This document shows, piece by piece, positions 15,721 through 23,988 of a DNA stretch of 64,000 bases (position 1 is its first letter; each line of letters begins with the position of its first letter). The position numbers and the translations under genes were made by a program. The notes under the pieces are model-generated. The model was not told the origin of the DNA and searched no databases. It was given only the letters and a program-made list of their open reading frames with translations. The DNA lies in the NCBI GenBank assembly GCA_027487845.1, contig JAIYCV010000030.1, forward strand, positions 1 to 64,000, in the 5' to 3' direction. The DNA is from Flammeovirgaceae bacterium. GTDB lineage: Bacteria > Bacteroidota > Bacteroidia > Cytophagales > Cyclobacteriaceae.

Positions 15721-16776
15721 ATGAAGAAAATTTTGTTCGTTATCGGTTCACCAAACCAAACGTCTCAGATGCATCAGATTGCATCCAACCTGCCCGAATA
15801 TGACTGTTATTTTACGCAATTTTTTAGCGATAATCTGTTGATAAAAAACGTAGTTAAAACGGGGTTGTTGGATCAGACAATATTGGCGGGTCATTGGCGG
15901 GAAAAGGCGGATAAGTATTTGAAGGATAATAATTTAAAGAACGACTATGCCGGTAAGGCCTACGGCAACATATATGATCTTGTGGTCCTCTGCACCGAAT
16001 TGATAGTACCTAGCTCGCTGCGACACATCAAAACCGTTTGGGTACAGGAAGGAATGGTAGATCCCTTGACGACTAGGGCAAAAATTGTGCGATCTCTTAA
16101 CTTGCCAGGTTTCCTGGGGGGCAGTACTGCGTTGAATGGCTCCGCTAACCTCTGTGATGTTTATTGCGCTGCATCAGACGGGTATAAAGACTATTTTTCC
16201 AAACTAGGTACAGACGAGGAAAAAATCTTGGTCACAGGTATTCCCAACTACGATGATATCTCGGGAAGCATCGTCAACAACGATTTCCCACATCAAGGAT
16301 ATGTTTTTGTCGCCACGTCCGATATTCGAGAGTGCTATGGAAAAGATGATCGGCCAGCTTTTTTAAGAAAAGCAACCCAGATTGCAAATGGGCGAAAGTT
16401 GATTTTTAAGCTCCATCCAAACGAAATTGTGGACAGAGCTGTGAAAGAGATACGAGAAAACACACCGTCTGATACACTTATTTACACAGATGGAAATATC
16501 AATCATATGATTGCAAACTGTGTTGAATTGATAACCCAATACAGCACAGTCGTTTACACGGGTATCGCGTTAAACAAAAAAGTCTACTCTTATTTTGACA
16601 TTGATTTTTTAAGGCGCCATTTGCCAGTTCAAAATGGGGGTCAATCTGCCAGGATTATTGCCGAAGTGTGTAGAGAATACATTGAACATAAAGACGATTT
16701 AAGGGGCTTCCTGGTCAAAATAAAACGCTCATTGGAGGGCAAAAGGCGTTCACAGGAGCAATTGCAGGTCGCTTAA
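15721..16776 (+). CDS. GT-B-fold transferase of a surface-glycan cassette, candidate nonulosonic acid transferase
   Basis: 351 residues with two Rossmann-like halves (MKKILFVIGSPNQTSQ at the start; GYVFVATSD near 193). It has a QEG (109-111), KLHPNE with H232-P233, and QYSTVVYTG with S275-T276. A D/E-D/E-G, HP and S/T motif series in this order is seen in bacterial sialyl/polysialyl and Kdo transferases using CMP-sugars, but CDP-glycerol-type transferases share parts of it, so the assignment is tentative. It is the first gene of the cassette, 8 bases before the cytidylyltransferase, which supports transfer of the CMP-activated product made by the following genes. Confidence 0.6.
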   Translation: MKKILFVIGSPNQTSQMHQIASNLPEYDCYFTQFFSDNLLIKNVVKTGLLDQTILAGHWREKADKYLKDNNLKNDYAGKAYGNIYDLVVLCTELIVPSSLRHIKTVWVQEGMVDPLTTRAKIVRSLNLPGFLGGSTALNGSANLCDVYCAASDGYKDYFSKLGTDEEKILVTGIPNYDDISGSIVNNDFPHQGYVFVATSDIRECYGKDDRPAFLRKATQIANGRKLIFKLHPNEIVDRAVKEIRENTPSDTLIYTDGNINHMIANCVELITQYSTVVYTGIALNKKVYSYFDIDFLRRHLPVQNGGQSARIIAEVCREYIEHKDDLRGFLVKIKRSLEGKRRSQEQLQVA

Positions 16777-16784
16777 ATTTAGGG

Positions 16785-17588
16785 ATGCAGAAAATTATTA
16801 CCCTAGTACAAGCAAGAACGTCTTCGACTAGACTTCCAGGCAAGGTATTGATGCCGCTATGTGGCGAGCCTTTGCTCTTACGAATGGTGGAAAGACTACA
16901 GCATGCAAAGTTGGCCGGGCGGATTGTTGTTGTAACCACAACTGATACGTCCGATGATTCTATCGTTGATCTTTGTAATTTGCGGGGAATCGATGTTTTT
17001 CGTGGCGATATGAACAACCTGCTCGATCGCCACTATCAGGCTGCAAAGGCTCATAATGCCGAAATAGTCCTCAAAATCCCTTCTGACTGTCCGTTGATCG
17101 ATCCTGCAATTGTTGATTTTGTGATCGACTATTACCTCCAAAATTCAGGAAAATTTGATTATGTGAGTAACTTGCATCCCGCTACTTACCCCGATGGAAA
17201 TGATGTGGAGGTGATGAGTTTTAAATCGTTAGAAATGGCCTGGAAAAATGCAACACGCAAACTGGAATTAGAGCACACAACGCCTTATTTGTGGGAAAAT
17301 CCAGACCAATTTAGCATTGGCAATGTTGTTTGGCCCTCAGGGAATGACTATTCTATGAGTCATCGGTGGACGATCGATTATCCTGAAGACTATCAATTTA
17401 TAAAAACGGTTTATGAGGAACTTTATCCTAAGAATCCAATCTTCTCGATGGGAGAGATCATCGATTTGGTTGATAACAAAAAGCCTGAAATTCATCAAAT
17501 AAACGCTCACTTGGCGGGTGTAAATTGGTATCGCAATCACTTGGGAGAATTGAAAACCGTTTCCGTAGAACAAACAAAAATAGTATGA
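16785..17588 (+). CDS. SpsF-like cytidylyltransferase
   Basis: 267 residues. The N-terminal nucleotide-binding signature is VQARTSSTRLPGKVL (8-22), followed by a metal-binding PSDCPLIDP region near residue 100 and SHRWTIDYPEDY near 190. This is the SpsF/CMP-NeuNAc-synthetase-like branch of the nucleotidyltransferase superfamily. It would couple CMP to an ulosonic acid. Normal NeuA is shorter or carries another signature, so the sugar may not be sialic acid itself. It sits between the GT-B gene and the transketolase pair. Confidence 0.75.
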   Translation: MQKIITLVQARTSSTRLPGKVLMPLCGEPLLLRMVERLQHAKLAGRIVVVTTTDTSDDSIVDLCNLRGIDVFRGDMNNLLDRHYQAAKAHNAEIVLKIPSDCPLIDPAIVDFVIDYYLQNSGKFDYVSNLHPATYPDGNDVEVMSFKSLEMAWKNATRKLELEHTTPYLWENPDQFSIGNVVWPSGNDYSMSHRWTIDYPEDYQFIKTVYEELYPKNPIFSMGEIIDLVDNKKPEIHQINAHLAGVNWYRNHLGELKTVSVEQTKIV

Positions 17589-17691
17589 GAGACAACAGTA
17601 GTAAGACACAAGACATAAGTAGAAAGATAAATCCTGCGAACGTTTCAGTCTTATTACTATCGTCTTATGTCTTACGTCCAATTAACAAGAA
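17589..17691. repeat. Spacer with short direct and inverted word repeats
   Basis: The gap before the transketolase gene contains AAGACATAAG (17610-17619) and its inverse CTTATGTCTT (17664-17673), plus three close direct copies of GTCTTAT/GTCTTAC between 17648 and 17676. A hairpin with a 44-base loop is possible. Similar word-rich spacers occur elsewhere in the window. Confidence 0.7.
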
Positions 17692-18549
17692 ATGAAAGAA
17701 TCAGAAATCATAGCACTAAAATCACTCGCACTTAAAGTTAGAGAAAACATCATTGGCATGAGTACCGAAGGAGGTTGCTTTACGGGAGCATCCCTTTCGT
17801 GCACCGATTTGTTTGTGTATCTCTACAAAAATTTTTTGAATGTAAATCCAACGAATCTTACCGATCCGAATCGCGATTATTTGTTCCTTTCAAAAGGACA
17901 TGATGTGCCTGCGTTATACGGATTGTATGCTGAAATTGGTTTCATTGAAAAGTCTCGGCTGCAAAATCATTTAACTACCGATGACTCCATCTATTGGCAT
18001 CCAAATAGAAATATACCCGGAGTCGAATTTCATTCAGGTTCACTAGGCCATTTGCCCTCTGTTGCCATGGGCGTTGCGTTGGATTGCCGATTGAAAAATC
18101 AAACAAACAAAATTGTAGTGGTCACGGGCGATGGCGAGCTAAACGAGGGTTCTGTTTGGGAAGCGGCCTTGGTGGCTGCCGCGTATAAATTAGATAACCT
18201 GATTTTGGTAGTGGATAGAAATTATTTTCAAGCTAACATGGCCACGGAGGAGCTGATTCCATTAGAGCCGTTGAAGCAAAAATTTGAAGCATTTGGTTGG
18301 AATGTTCAAGAAATTGACGGGCATGACTTTAATCAATTAGAAGAAGCTTTCGATTTAAAAAATTTCGGAAACGGAAAGCCATCCATGGTAATTGCGCAGA
18401 CGGTGCGTGGCAAAGGGTTGCCCAGTATTGAGAAGCGTGCCGACCGCTGGTTCTGCAATTTCTCTGCCGATGAAGTAAAAGCATTATTGGGCGAGTTGCA
18501 TGATAACAAGCCTGCTGAATTAGTATCTGAAACCTTAGTTGTGAGATAA
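17692..18549 (+). CDS. Transketolase, N-terminal (thiamine diphosphate) subunit
   Basis: 285 residues, corresponding to the first third of a full transketolase. The ThDP/Mg motif is GDGELNEGSVWEA (146-158) with the closing N177 in VVDRNYFQAN; SKGHDVPALYG with H70 and SGSLGHLPSVAMG with H120 are the usual active-site histidine regions. Together with the next gene it would form a heteromeric transketolase that moves two-carbon ketol units between sugars. Such split forms are frequent in archaea and in surface-sugar clusters. The 2-base gap to the partner indicates coupled translation. Confidence 0.88.
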   Translation: MKESEIIALKSLALKVRENIIGMSTEGGCFTGASLSCTDLFVYLYKNFLNVNPTNLTDPNRDYLFLSKGHDVPALYGLYAEIGFIEKSRLQNHLTTDDSIYWHPNRNIPGVEFHSGSLGHLPSVAMGVALDCRLKNQTNKIVVVTGDGELNEGSVWEAALVAAAYKLDNLILVVDRNYFQANMATEELIPLEPLKQKFEAFGWNVQEIDGHDFNQLEEAFDLKNFGNGKPSMVIAQTVRGKGLPSIEKRADRWFCNFSADEVKALLGELHDNKPAELVSETLVVR

Positions 18550-18551
18550 CG

Positions 18552-19475
18552 ATGAACTACGAACAGTTGATAACCGAAATGGCAGAGCGCGATGAGCGTT
18601 TTGTGATTATGACAGCCGAGAACAGAGCGCTGTTGAGAAATATTCCTAAGAATGATAAGATCAGCAACCGCTTTTTTGATACGGGTATCACCGAACAAAC
18701 AATGATTGGCACTGCTGCTGGCTTGGCATTAAGAGGCCGCACGCCAATAGTTCATGCGCTGGCTGCTTTCCTCACCATGCGAGCATTTGAGTTTATTCGT
18801 ACCGATGTGGGCATCGCCAATTTACCGGTAAAGTTAACGGGCTTTATCCCTGGTTTTTTATCGGATGGAAATGGAGCTACCCACCAGGCTATTGAAGATA
18901 TTTCCATATTAAGGGGGATCCCAGGCATGGAAGTATTTGCCCCGGCCGATGAAGAAGACATGCTCATTATGCTGCCGCAGATTTGGAATTCAAAAGCACC
19001 TTCTTACGTAAGAGCCAATATTGCCAAACCAGTTGTGAGCCATTCTAAGGATTTTACAATTGGCAAGGCAGAAGTGATCGCTAAAGGATCTGACATAACG
19101 TTTTTAGTCTACGGTATGCTCTTTCCGCACGTGGTGGAGGCCAAAAGTATTTTAGAGAAACAAGGTCTATCGGTAGGCTTGGTGAACATGCGTTCGTTGA
19201 AGCCGGTTGATGAACAAGTGATTCTTGATTCTGTCGCTAATTCTGAAGTGGTGATCGCGGTAGAAGATCACTTCAAAATTGGTGGACTTTACACAATCAT
19301 TGCGGAAGTATTACTAAAGCACCAAAAAACTGGCAACGTGCGTTCCTTCTCACTGGGCGAAAAATGGTTTAAACCAGGCCGTTTGACTGACGTGCTTAAT
19401 TATGAAGGCTTCACTGGAACTAAGTTGAGCGAACGCGCATTGGCTTTGCTTGAAACACCTGTTATCAAATCTTGA
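18552..19475 (+). CDS. Transketolase, C-terminal subunit
   Basis: 307 residues holding the pyrimidine-binding and C-terminal domains. The catalytic glutamate that activates thiamine is E48 in TGITEQTMIG; GATHQAIEDISILRGIPGMEVFAPADE (about 111-137) is the usual second motif. The last third (VYGMLFPHVVEAKSILEKQG… NMRSLKPVD) is the transketolase C-terminal domain. Its position between the N-terminal subunit and an aminotransferase suggests a dedicated enzyme for the cassette rather than the housekeeping pentose-phosphate one. Confidence 0.88.
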   Translation: MNYEQLITEMAERDERFVIMTAENRALLRNIPKNDKISNRFFDTGITEQTMIGTAAGLALRGRTPIVHALAAFLTMRAFEFIRTDVGIANLPVKLTGFIPGFLSDGNGATHQAIEDISILRGIPGMEVFAPADEEDMLIMLPQIWNSKAPSYVRANIAKPVVSHSKDFTIGKAEVIAKGSDITFLVYGMLFPHVVEAKSILEKQGLSVGLVNMRSLKPVDEQVILDSVANSEVVIAVEDHFKIGGLYTIIAEVLLKHQKTGNVRSFSLGEKWFKPGRLTDVLNYEGFTGTKLSERALALLETPVIKS

Positions 19476-19506
19476 CACTTGAACTTTGAATCTGAAATTT
19501 TGAATT

Positions 19507-20835
19507 ATGAACGGATATCCTAAAATAGATGAATCGAACAAGCTGTATGAAAGAGCGAGTAAGATCATGTTTCCTGTTACGCAAACCATGGCCAAGGGTC
19601 CTTCTCAATATGTAAATGGTGTTGCACCAAAATACATTAAGAAAGCGAAAGGCGCGCATGTGTGGGATGTGGATGGAAATGAGTACATCGACTTTAACAT
19701 GGGCATCGGCCCAATATCGTTAGGGTATGGATACAAGGTAGTTGACGATGCTATTGTCGCCCAGCTAAAAGATGGAATTACATTTTCGTTAATGCATCCG
19801 CTCGAAGTTGAACTAAGCGAACTAATTCATAAAATCATTCCGAACGCAGAGGGCATTCGCATTGCAAAAACAGGTGCTGAAGTGTGTAGCGCTGCGGTGC
19901 GTGCTTCACGTGCTTTTACAGGCAGAAGTAAAGTGGTTTGTTGCGGCTATCACGGCTGGCACGATTGGTACATTGGTACGACTAGCCGGGCAGAAGGCAT
20001 ACCTCAAGAAGTACGGGAATTAACCTCAACTTTTGTTTACAATGATCTTGAATCGCTGAAAAGTAAATTAGATGAAGATGTAGCCTGTGTGATTCTTGAG
20101 CCCTTCATTTTTGAAGCGCCTAAAAACGATTTCTTAAAGGAAGTTCAACGACTTTGCAAAGAGAATGGCAGCTTGTTGATTTTTGATGAGATGTGGACGG
20201 GCTTCCGAGTGGCCATAGGTGGAGCGCAGGAATATTTTGGTGTTACTCCAGATTTGGCAGTGTATTCAAAAGCATTTGCCAACGGAATGCCAATAGCTTT
20301 GTTAACAGGCAGAAAAGATGTGCTTCAACATTTTGAGAAAGATGTTTTCTTCTACTCTACGTTTGGTGGCGAGGCGCTTTCTATGGCTGCTGCCGTTGCT
20401 ACTATTAACGAAATGATCAGCAAGAATGTGCCTCAAGCACTAGCTAAAATAGGCAAGCAGTTAAAGGACGGTTATAATGCGTTGGCAGCCAAATACGAGT
20501 TGTCAACCGTTACTACTTGTTCTGGTTTTGATTGCCGAACCATCATTACGTTTAACGCATCGGCAGGCGACCCTTTGATTATGAAATCATTTGTGCAGCA
20601 AGAGATGATCAAGCGCGGCATACTGTGGGGCGGTTTTCATAATGTGTGCTTTACCCATACACAAGAAGATATTGAAAATACGTTAAAAGCATATGATGAG
20701 GTATTGCCGTTGCTTGCTGAAGGGCTGAAGAAAAATGAATTGGTATCTTTGTTGAAAGGCAAGCCTGTAGAAGCGGTGTTCAGACCGGTAGGAGCGGTTC
20801 AAAAAGTGTTTAAAGATAAAGTAGTAGCAAAGTAG
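19507..20835 (+). CDS. Glutamate-1-semialdehyde aminomutase-like PLP aminotransferase
   Basis: 442 residues, class III aminotransferase fold. D227-E228 in LLIFDEMWTGFR contacts PLP, and K255 in YSKAFANGMP is the Schiff-base lysine. The sequence resembles HemL, but its location inside a sugar cassette and the long C-terminal extension (about 400-442) suggest amination or aminomutation of a sugar aldehyde/ketone rather than haem synthesis. Its stop codon touches the SDR start, so the two are coupled. A short AT-rich word spacer (TTTGAA repeats) precedes the start. Confidence 0.78.
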   Translation: MNGYPKIDESNKLYERASKIMFPVTQTMAKGPSQYVNGVAPKYIKKAKGAHVWDVDGNEYIDFNMGIGPISLGYGYKVVDDAIVAQLKDGITFSLMHPLEVELSELIHKIIPNAEGIRIAKTGAEVCSAAVRASRAFTGRSKVVCCGYHGWHDWYIGTTSRAEGIPQEVRELTSTFVYNDLESLKSKLDEDVACVILEPFIFEAPKNDFLKEVQRLCKENGSLLIFDEMWTGFRVAIGGAQEYFGVTPDLAVYSKAFANGMPIALLTGRKDVLQHFEKDVFFYSTFGGEALSMAAAVATINEMISKNVPQALAKIGKQLKDGYNALAAKYELSTVTTCSGFDCRTIITFNASAGDPLIMKSFVQQEMIKRGILWGGFHNVCFTHTQEDIENTLKAYDEVLPLLAEGLKKNELVSLLKGKPVEAVFRPVGAVQKVFKDKVVAK

Positions 20836-21639
20836 ATGGATATTTTTTCACTGGAAGGTAAAGTAGCGATAGTAACTGGCGCCTGCGGGCTAATTGGTAA
20901 AAAGCATTGTGAGGCATTGGCTAACGCAGGCGCAAGTGTTGTTGTGGCTGATGTTAACGAAGCCGCTTGTGTAGCTTTCGCTAAAGAACTCGGAGAAAAT
21001 CATCTTGGTATTTCGGTCAACGTAATTGATAAAACATCGCTGAAAAGTGCCAAAGAAAAAATCTTCGCTCGTTTTGGCCGAATAGATGTGTTGGTAAACA
21101 ATGCCGCCATCAACGACATGTTTGAGAACCCTAGTTTGGCATTAGAACATTCCATGTTTGAGCATTATCCGTTGGATATGTGGAAGAAATCATTGGAGGT
21201 AAATGTAACGGGAGTTTTTCTTTGTAGTCAGGTATTTGGTTCGGTCATGGCTGAAGCAGGAAGCGGGTCTATCATCAATGTTGCATCCACCTACGGAATC
21301 ACTGCGCCTGATCAAAATCTATATAAAGATGAAAAGGGCATTCAGAAATTTTATAAGTCTGCCTCTTATCCAACAACAAAAGGAGCAGTCATAAGCTTTA
21401 CACGGTTCTTAGCAGCTTATTGGGGAAACAAAGGAGTTCGGGTAAATACGCTTTCTCCAGGCGGAGTGGAGAACAATCAGGATGATTTCTTCGTTGAGAA
21501 CTACAGCAAAAGAACTGTATTGGGAAGAATGGCGAAAAACTCCGACTATCAGGGAGCAATTGTTTTTTTAGCAAGCGATGCTTCTGCTTATATGTCGGGT
21601 GCAAACTTGGTGGTAGATGGAGGTTGGACTATTATTTAA
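20836..21639 (+). CDS. Short-chain dehydrogenase/reductase of the sugar cassette
   Basis: 267 residues, classical SDR. The nucleotide-binding TGACGLIG (14-21) replaces the usual TGxxxGIG with a leucine, NNAAIN is at 88-93, the catalytic triad is S151 and Y178-x3-K182 (YPTTK), and the C-terminal SGANLVVDGGWT is typical. An aspartate at the end of strand 2 (VVADVNE) favours NAD(H). The length and motifs resemble PtmA-type oxidoreductases from legionaminic acid clusters. It probably oxidises or reduces a sugar intermediate between the transketolase and synthase steps. Confidence 0.82.
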   Translation: MDIFSLEGKVAIVTGACGLIGKKHCEALANAGASVVVADVNEAACVAFAKELGENHLGISVNVIDKTSLKSAKEKIFARFGRIDVLVNNAAINDMFENPSLALEHSMFEHYPLDMWKKSLEVNVTGVFLCSQVFGSVMAEAGSGSIINVASTYGITAPDQNLYKDEKGIQKFYKSASYPTTKGAVISFTRFLAAYWGNKGVRVNTLSPGGVENNQDDFFVENYSKRTVLGRMAKNSDYQGAIVFLASDASAYMSGANLVVDGGWTII

Positions 21640-21669
21640 TTCAAAATTACAGATTCAAAATTTAAGGTT

Positions 21670-22188
21670 ATGGATCAACACAAGTCTGAAATCTTAAATC
21701 TGAAATCTAAAGCTATTAAAATAGTTTTCACTGATATAGATGGCGTGTGGACAGATAATGGAGTTTATTACTCTGCGAAAGGAGAGGAGCTAAAACGATT
21801 TTCTTTTCGTGATGGCATGGGAGTGGAGCGATTGAGAACCTTAGCGAATTTGGAAACAGGCATAATAACAAGAGAGAACTCGGGCATTGTCGCGAAGCGC
21901 GCAGAGAAATTGAAGATAACGCAGCTTCATTTGGGCGTGCTTGATAAACTCGACAAGGTAAAACAGATTGTGAAAGAACTTGGCATAAATTTTCAAGAAG
22001 TGGCTTATATAGGAGACGATGTAAACGACCTGGAGATCATGAAACAATGCGGCTTAACGGCTTGTCCATCAGATGCCATGTTTATGATAAAAGAAATAGC
22101 AGATTATCAATGTTTAGAGCGCGGTGGCTATGGTGCATTTAGAGAGTTTGCCGAATTAATAATTAAAAACAGACAAACGATTAACTAA
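21670..22188 (+). CDS. KdsC-like HAD phosphatase
   Basis: 172 residues, C0-type HAD phosphatase without a cap domain. D22 and D24 in FTDIDGVWTDNG are nucleophile and acid/base; RDGMGVERLR is the KdsC-type second motif, and IGDDVNDLEIMKQCG supplies the metal aspartates. The family removes phosphate from Kdo-8-phosphate or nonulosonate-9-phosphate. Position directly before the NeuB-type synthase suggests it dephosphorylates that enzyme's product. The first 16 residues are encoded by the same AT-rich repeat words as the upstream spacer (TCTGAAATC twice), so the N-terminal extension may be recent. Confidence 0.82.
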   Translation: MDQHKSEILNLKSKAIKIVFTDIDGVWTDNGVYYSAKGEELKRFSFRDGMGVERLRTLANLETGIITRENSGIVAKRAEKLKITQLHLGVLDKLDKVKQIVKELGINFQEVAYIGDDVNDLEIMKQCGLTACPSDAMFMIKEIADYQCLERGGYGAFREFAELIIKNRQTIN

Positions 22189-22204
22189 TAAACAACTACG
22201 AACT

Positions 22205-23095
22205 ATGACAAAAGTTGTACTACATAACGGAAGGGTGATTGGACCTGGGGAGAAGGTGTATATCATCGCAGAAATTGGCATCAATCACAACGGATCCATG
22301 GAGATCACCAAGAAGTTAATCGATTGGGCAAGTATTGCGGGGTGTGATGCAGTAAAGTTTCAGAAGAGAACCCCCGAGTTGGCTGTTCCTAAAGATCAAT
22401 GGGACAAGGAACGCAAAACACCTTGGGGTACGATGTCGTACATTGACTACAAGCGCAAGATAGAATTTGGAGCCGCTGAGTTTGACGAAATTAATGACTA
22501 TTGTCTTCAAAAGAAGATCGATTGGTTCGCTTCCGCTTGGGATGAAGAAGCGGTTGATTTCTTAGAAAGATTTAATCCGGTAATGTATAAGTTAGCGTCA
22601 GCCAGCTTAACGGATACTGTTTTGATCAATAAGTGTCTGGATACCAAACGGCCCTTGATGCTTTCTACCGGTATGTCAACTCAACACGAGATTGAAGATG
22701 CCGTAAAGTTGACGGGCACCCACAATGTGATGATTGCTCACTCCACGTCAGCCTATCCGTGTGCACCAAAAGAGTTAAACTTGAACATGATTAAGACGTT
22801 GGCAGCCAAGTTCGATGCGCCAATTGGTTACTCAGGTCATGAAACGGGTTTAGCACCAACTGTAGCGGCAGTAGCATTAGGTGCCACTTTCGTGGAAAGG
22901 CACTTTACATTGGATCGTTCCATGTGGGGATCAGACCATGCCGCATCGGTGGAGCCGCAAGGCATGGTGCGTTTGGTGAGCGACATTCGCGATATTGAAC
23001 AAAGTTTAGGCGATGGTGTTAAGCGTGTGTACGAAAGCGAATTAGAACCAAGAAAACGCCTGAGAAGAGTGAATAGTGATTTTCCAACGGCTTAA
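22205..23095 (+). CDS. NeuB-family synthase without SAF domain
   Basis: 296 residues forming only the TIM barrel of the sialic/legionaminic/pseudaminic acid synthases. IAEIGINHNGS (21-31), VKFQKR (50-55), the metal histidines H212 (GYSGHETG) and H233 (VERHFTLD) and the WGSDHAASVEPQGM segment are all present. The enzyme should condense phosphoenolpyruvate with an aldose, releasing phosphate. Known members are about 340-350 residues and end in an SAF (antifreeze-like) domain that reaches into the partner's active site. Here the protein stops right after the linker (RKRLRRVN), and the next gene starts 2 bases on in an unrelated frame, so the domain is truly absent at this locus. Confidence 0.85.
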   Translation: MTKVVLHNGRVIGPGEKVYIIAEIGINHNGSMEITKKLIDWASIAGCDAVKFQKRTPELAVPKDQWDKERKTPWGTMSYIDYKRKIEFGAAEFDEINDYCLQKKIDWFASAWDEEAVDFLERFNPVMYKLASASLTDTVLINKCLDTKRPLMLSTGMSTQHEIEDAVKLTGTHNVMIAHSTSAYPCAPKELNLNMIKTLAAKFDAPIGYSGHETGLAPTVAAVALGATFVERHFTLDRSMWGSDHAASVEPQGMVRLVSDIRDIEQSLGDGVKRVYESELEPRKRLRRVNSDFPTA

Positions 23096-23097
23096 GA

Positions 23098-23988
23098 ATG
23101 CAAATTCAAGTAGAGACCATAACATTTTGTATTTTAATTTCTTTTGTAGGAATATTTATTTTTCTCGAGAGAAAATATCCATATACCAAAGGCTATCCCT
23201 TTTTTAGGGATGGCTTTTGGATTGATCTGGTCTGGTATACGCTGATTCAGAGTTTCTTCTTGAAGATTTTGATTTTCGATTACATCATTCAACCCCTTGA
23301 AGTAAAGTTTAACTTATCTTCCCTTCGCCTCGTTTCAGAATGGCCTATCGCTTGGCAGGTTTTATTCTTTTTAATCACTCACGACCTTTATATTTACTGG
23401 TTTCATCGGTGGCAACACAATAACAAAATTCTTTGGCGCACACACGAAGCTCACCATTCTGTTACGCAAGTAGATTGGATTGCTGGATCACGTTCGCATG
23501 TAGTGGAAATCATCATCAATCAAACTATTGAATTTGCACCCATTATTCTGTTAGGGGCAAATCCAATGGTGGTTCCCATCAAAGCATGTATCGATGCAGT
23601 CTGGGGAATGTACATTCATTCTAATATTGATGTGAAATCAGGTAAGTGGCAATACTTCATTAATGGTCCTGAGATGCATCAATGGCATCATGCCAAAGGG
23701 CGAGAGGTTTTCTATTCTAATTACTCAACAAAGTTTGCTTTTTGGGATTGGATGTTCGGTTCTGCCTACTTGCCAGACAAAAAGCCGCTCGATTTCGGTT
23801 TGTATTATAAGTATCCGAAAGACTATTTTTTTCAGCATATTTTTTCTGTGAAACGCTTTGATGAAGATACTTTGCGCAAGTATAAGTTTTGGGCTAATTA
23901 TCTTGACCTTCGTCAGAACATCTTGCGATGGTGTGCAGAGGTAATTCGATCTTCGTCTTCTCAGAAAATGAAAGATCGGATTTTATGA
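23098..23988 (+). CDS. Sterol desaturase-family membrane hydroxylase coupled to the synthase gene
   Basis: 296 residues with four to five membrane helices and the di-iron histidine motifs HDLYIYWFHR, HEAHHS and HQWHHA plus N-terminal helix pair. Family members hydroxylate or desaturate lipid-like substrates, using O2 at the membrane. It starts 2 bases after the NeuB-type stop and overlaps the SMR gene by 4 bases (ATGA), so it is translated as part of the cassette. It could oxidise the lipid carrier, the glycolipid acceptor or an unrelated membrane lipid; nothing in the sequence decides this. Confidence 0.8.
   Translation: MQIQVETITFCILISFVGIFIFLERKYPYTKGYPFFRDGFWIDLVWYTLIQSFFLKILIFDYIIQPLEVKFNLSSLRLVSEWPIAWQVLFFLITHDLYIYWFHRWQHNNKILWRTHEAHHSVTQVDWIAGSRSHVVEIIINQTIEFAPIILLGANPMVVPIKACIDAVWGMYIHSNIDVKSGKWQYFINGPEMHQWHHAKGREVFYSNYSTKFAFWDWMFGSAYLPDKKPLDFGLYYKYPKDYFFQHIFSVKRFDEDTLRKYKFWANYLDLRQNILRWCAEVIRSSSSQKMKDRIL

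Noticed and set aside
17692-19475. Housekeeping transketolase (tkt) interrupted by a frameshift
   Set aside because: The two parts are separate genes with own starts, clean domain borders and a 2-base gap, as in known split transketolases; no missing segment.
19507-20835. Assignment as hemL (glutamate-1-semialdehyde aminomutase)
   Set aside because: The family match is real but the gene is buried in a sugar cassette, with an extended C terminus; a housekeeping haem role is less likely, so no symbol was given.
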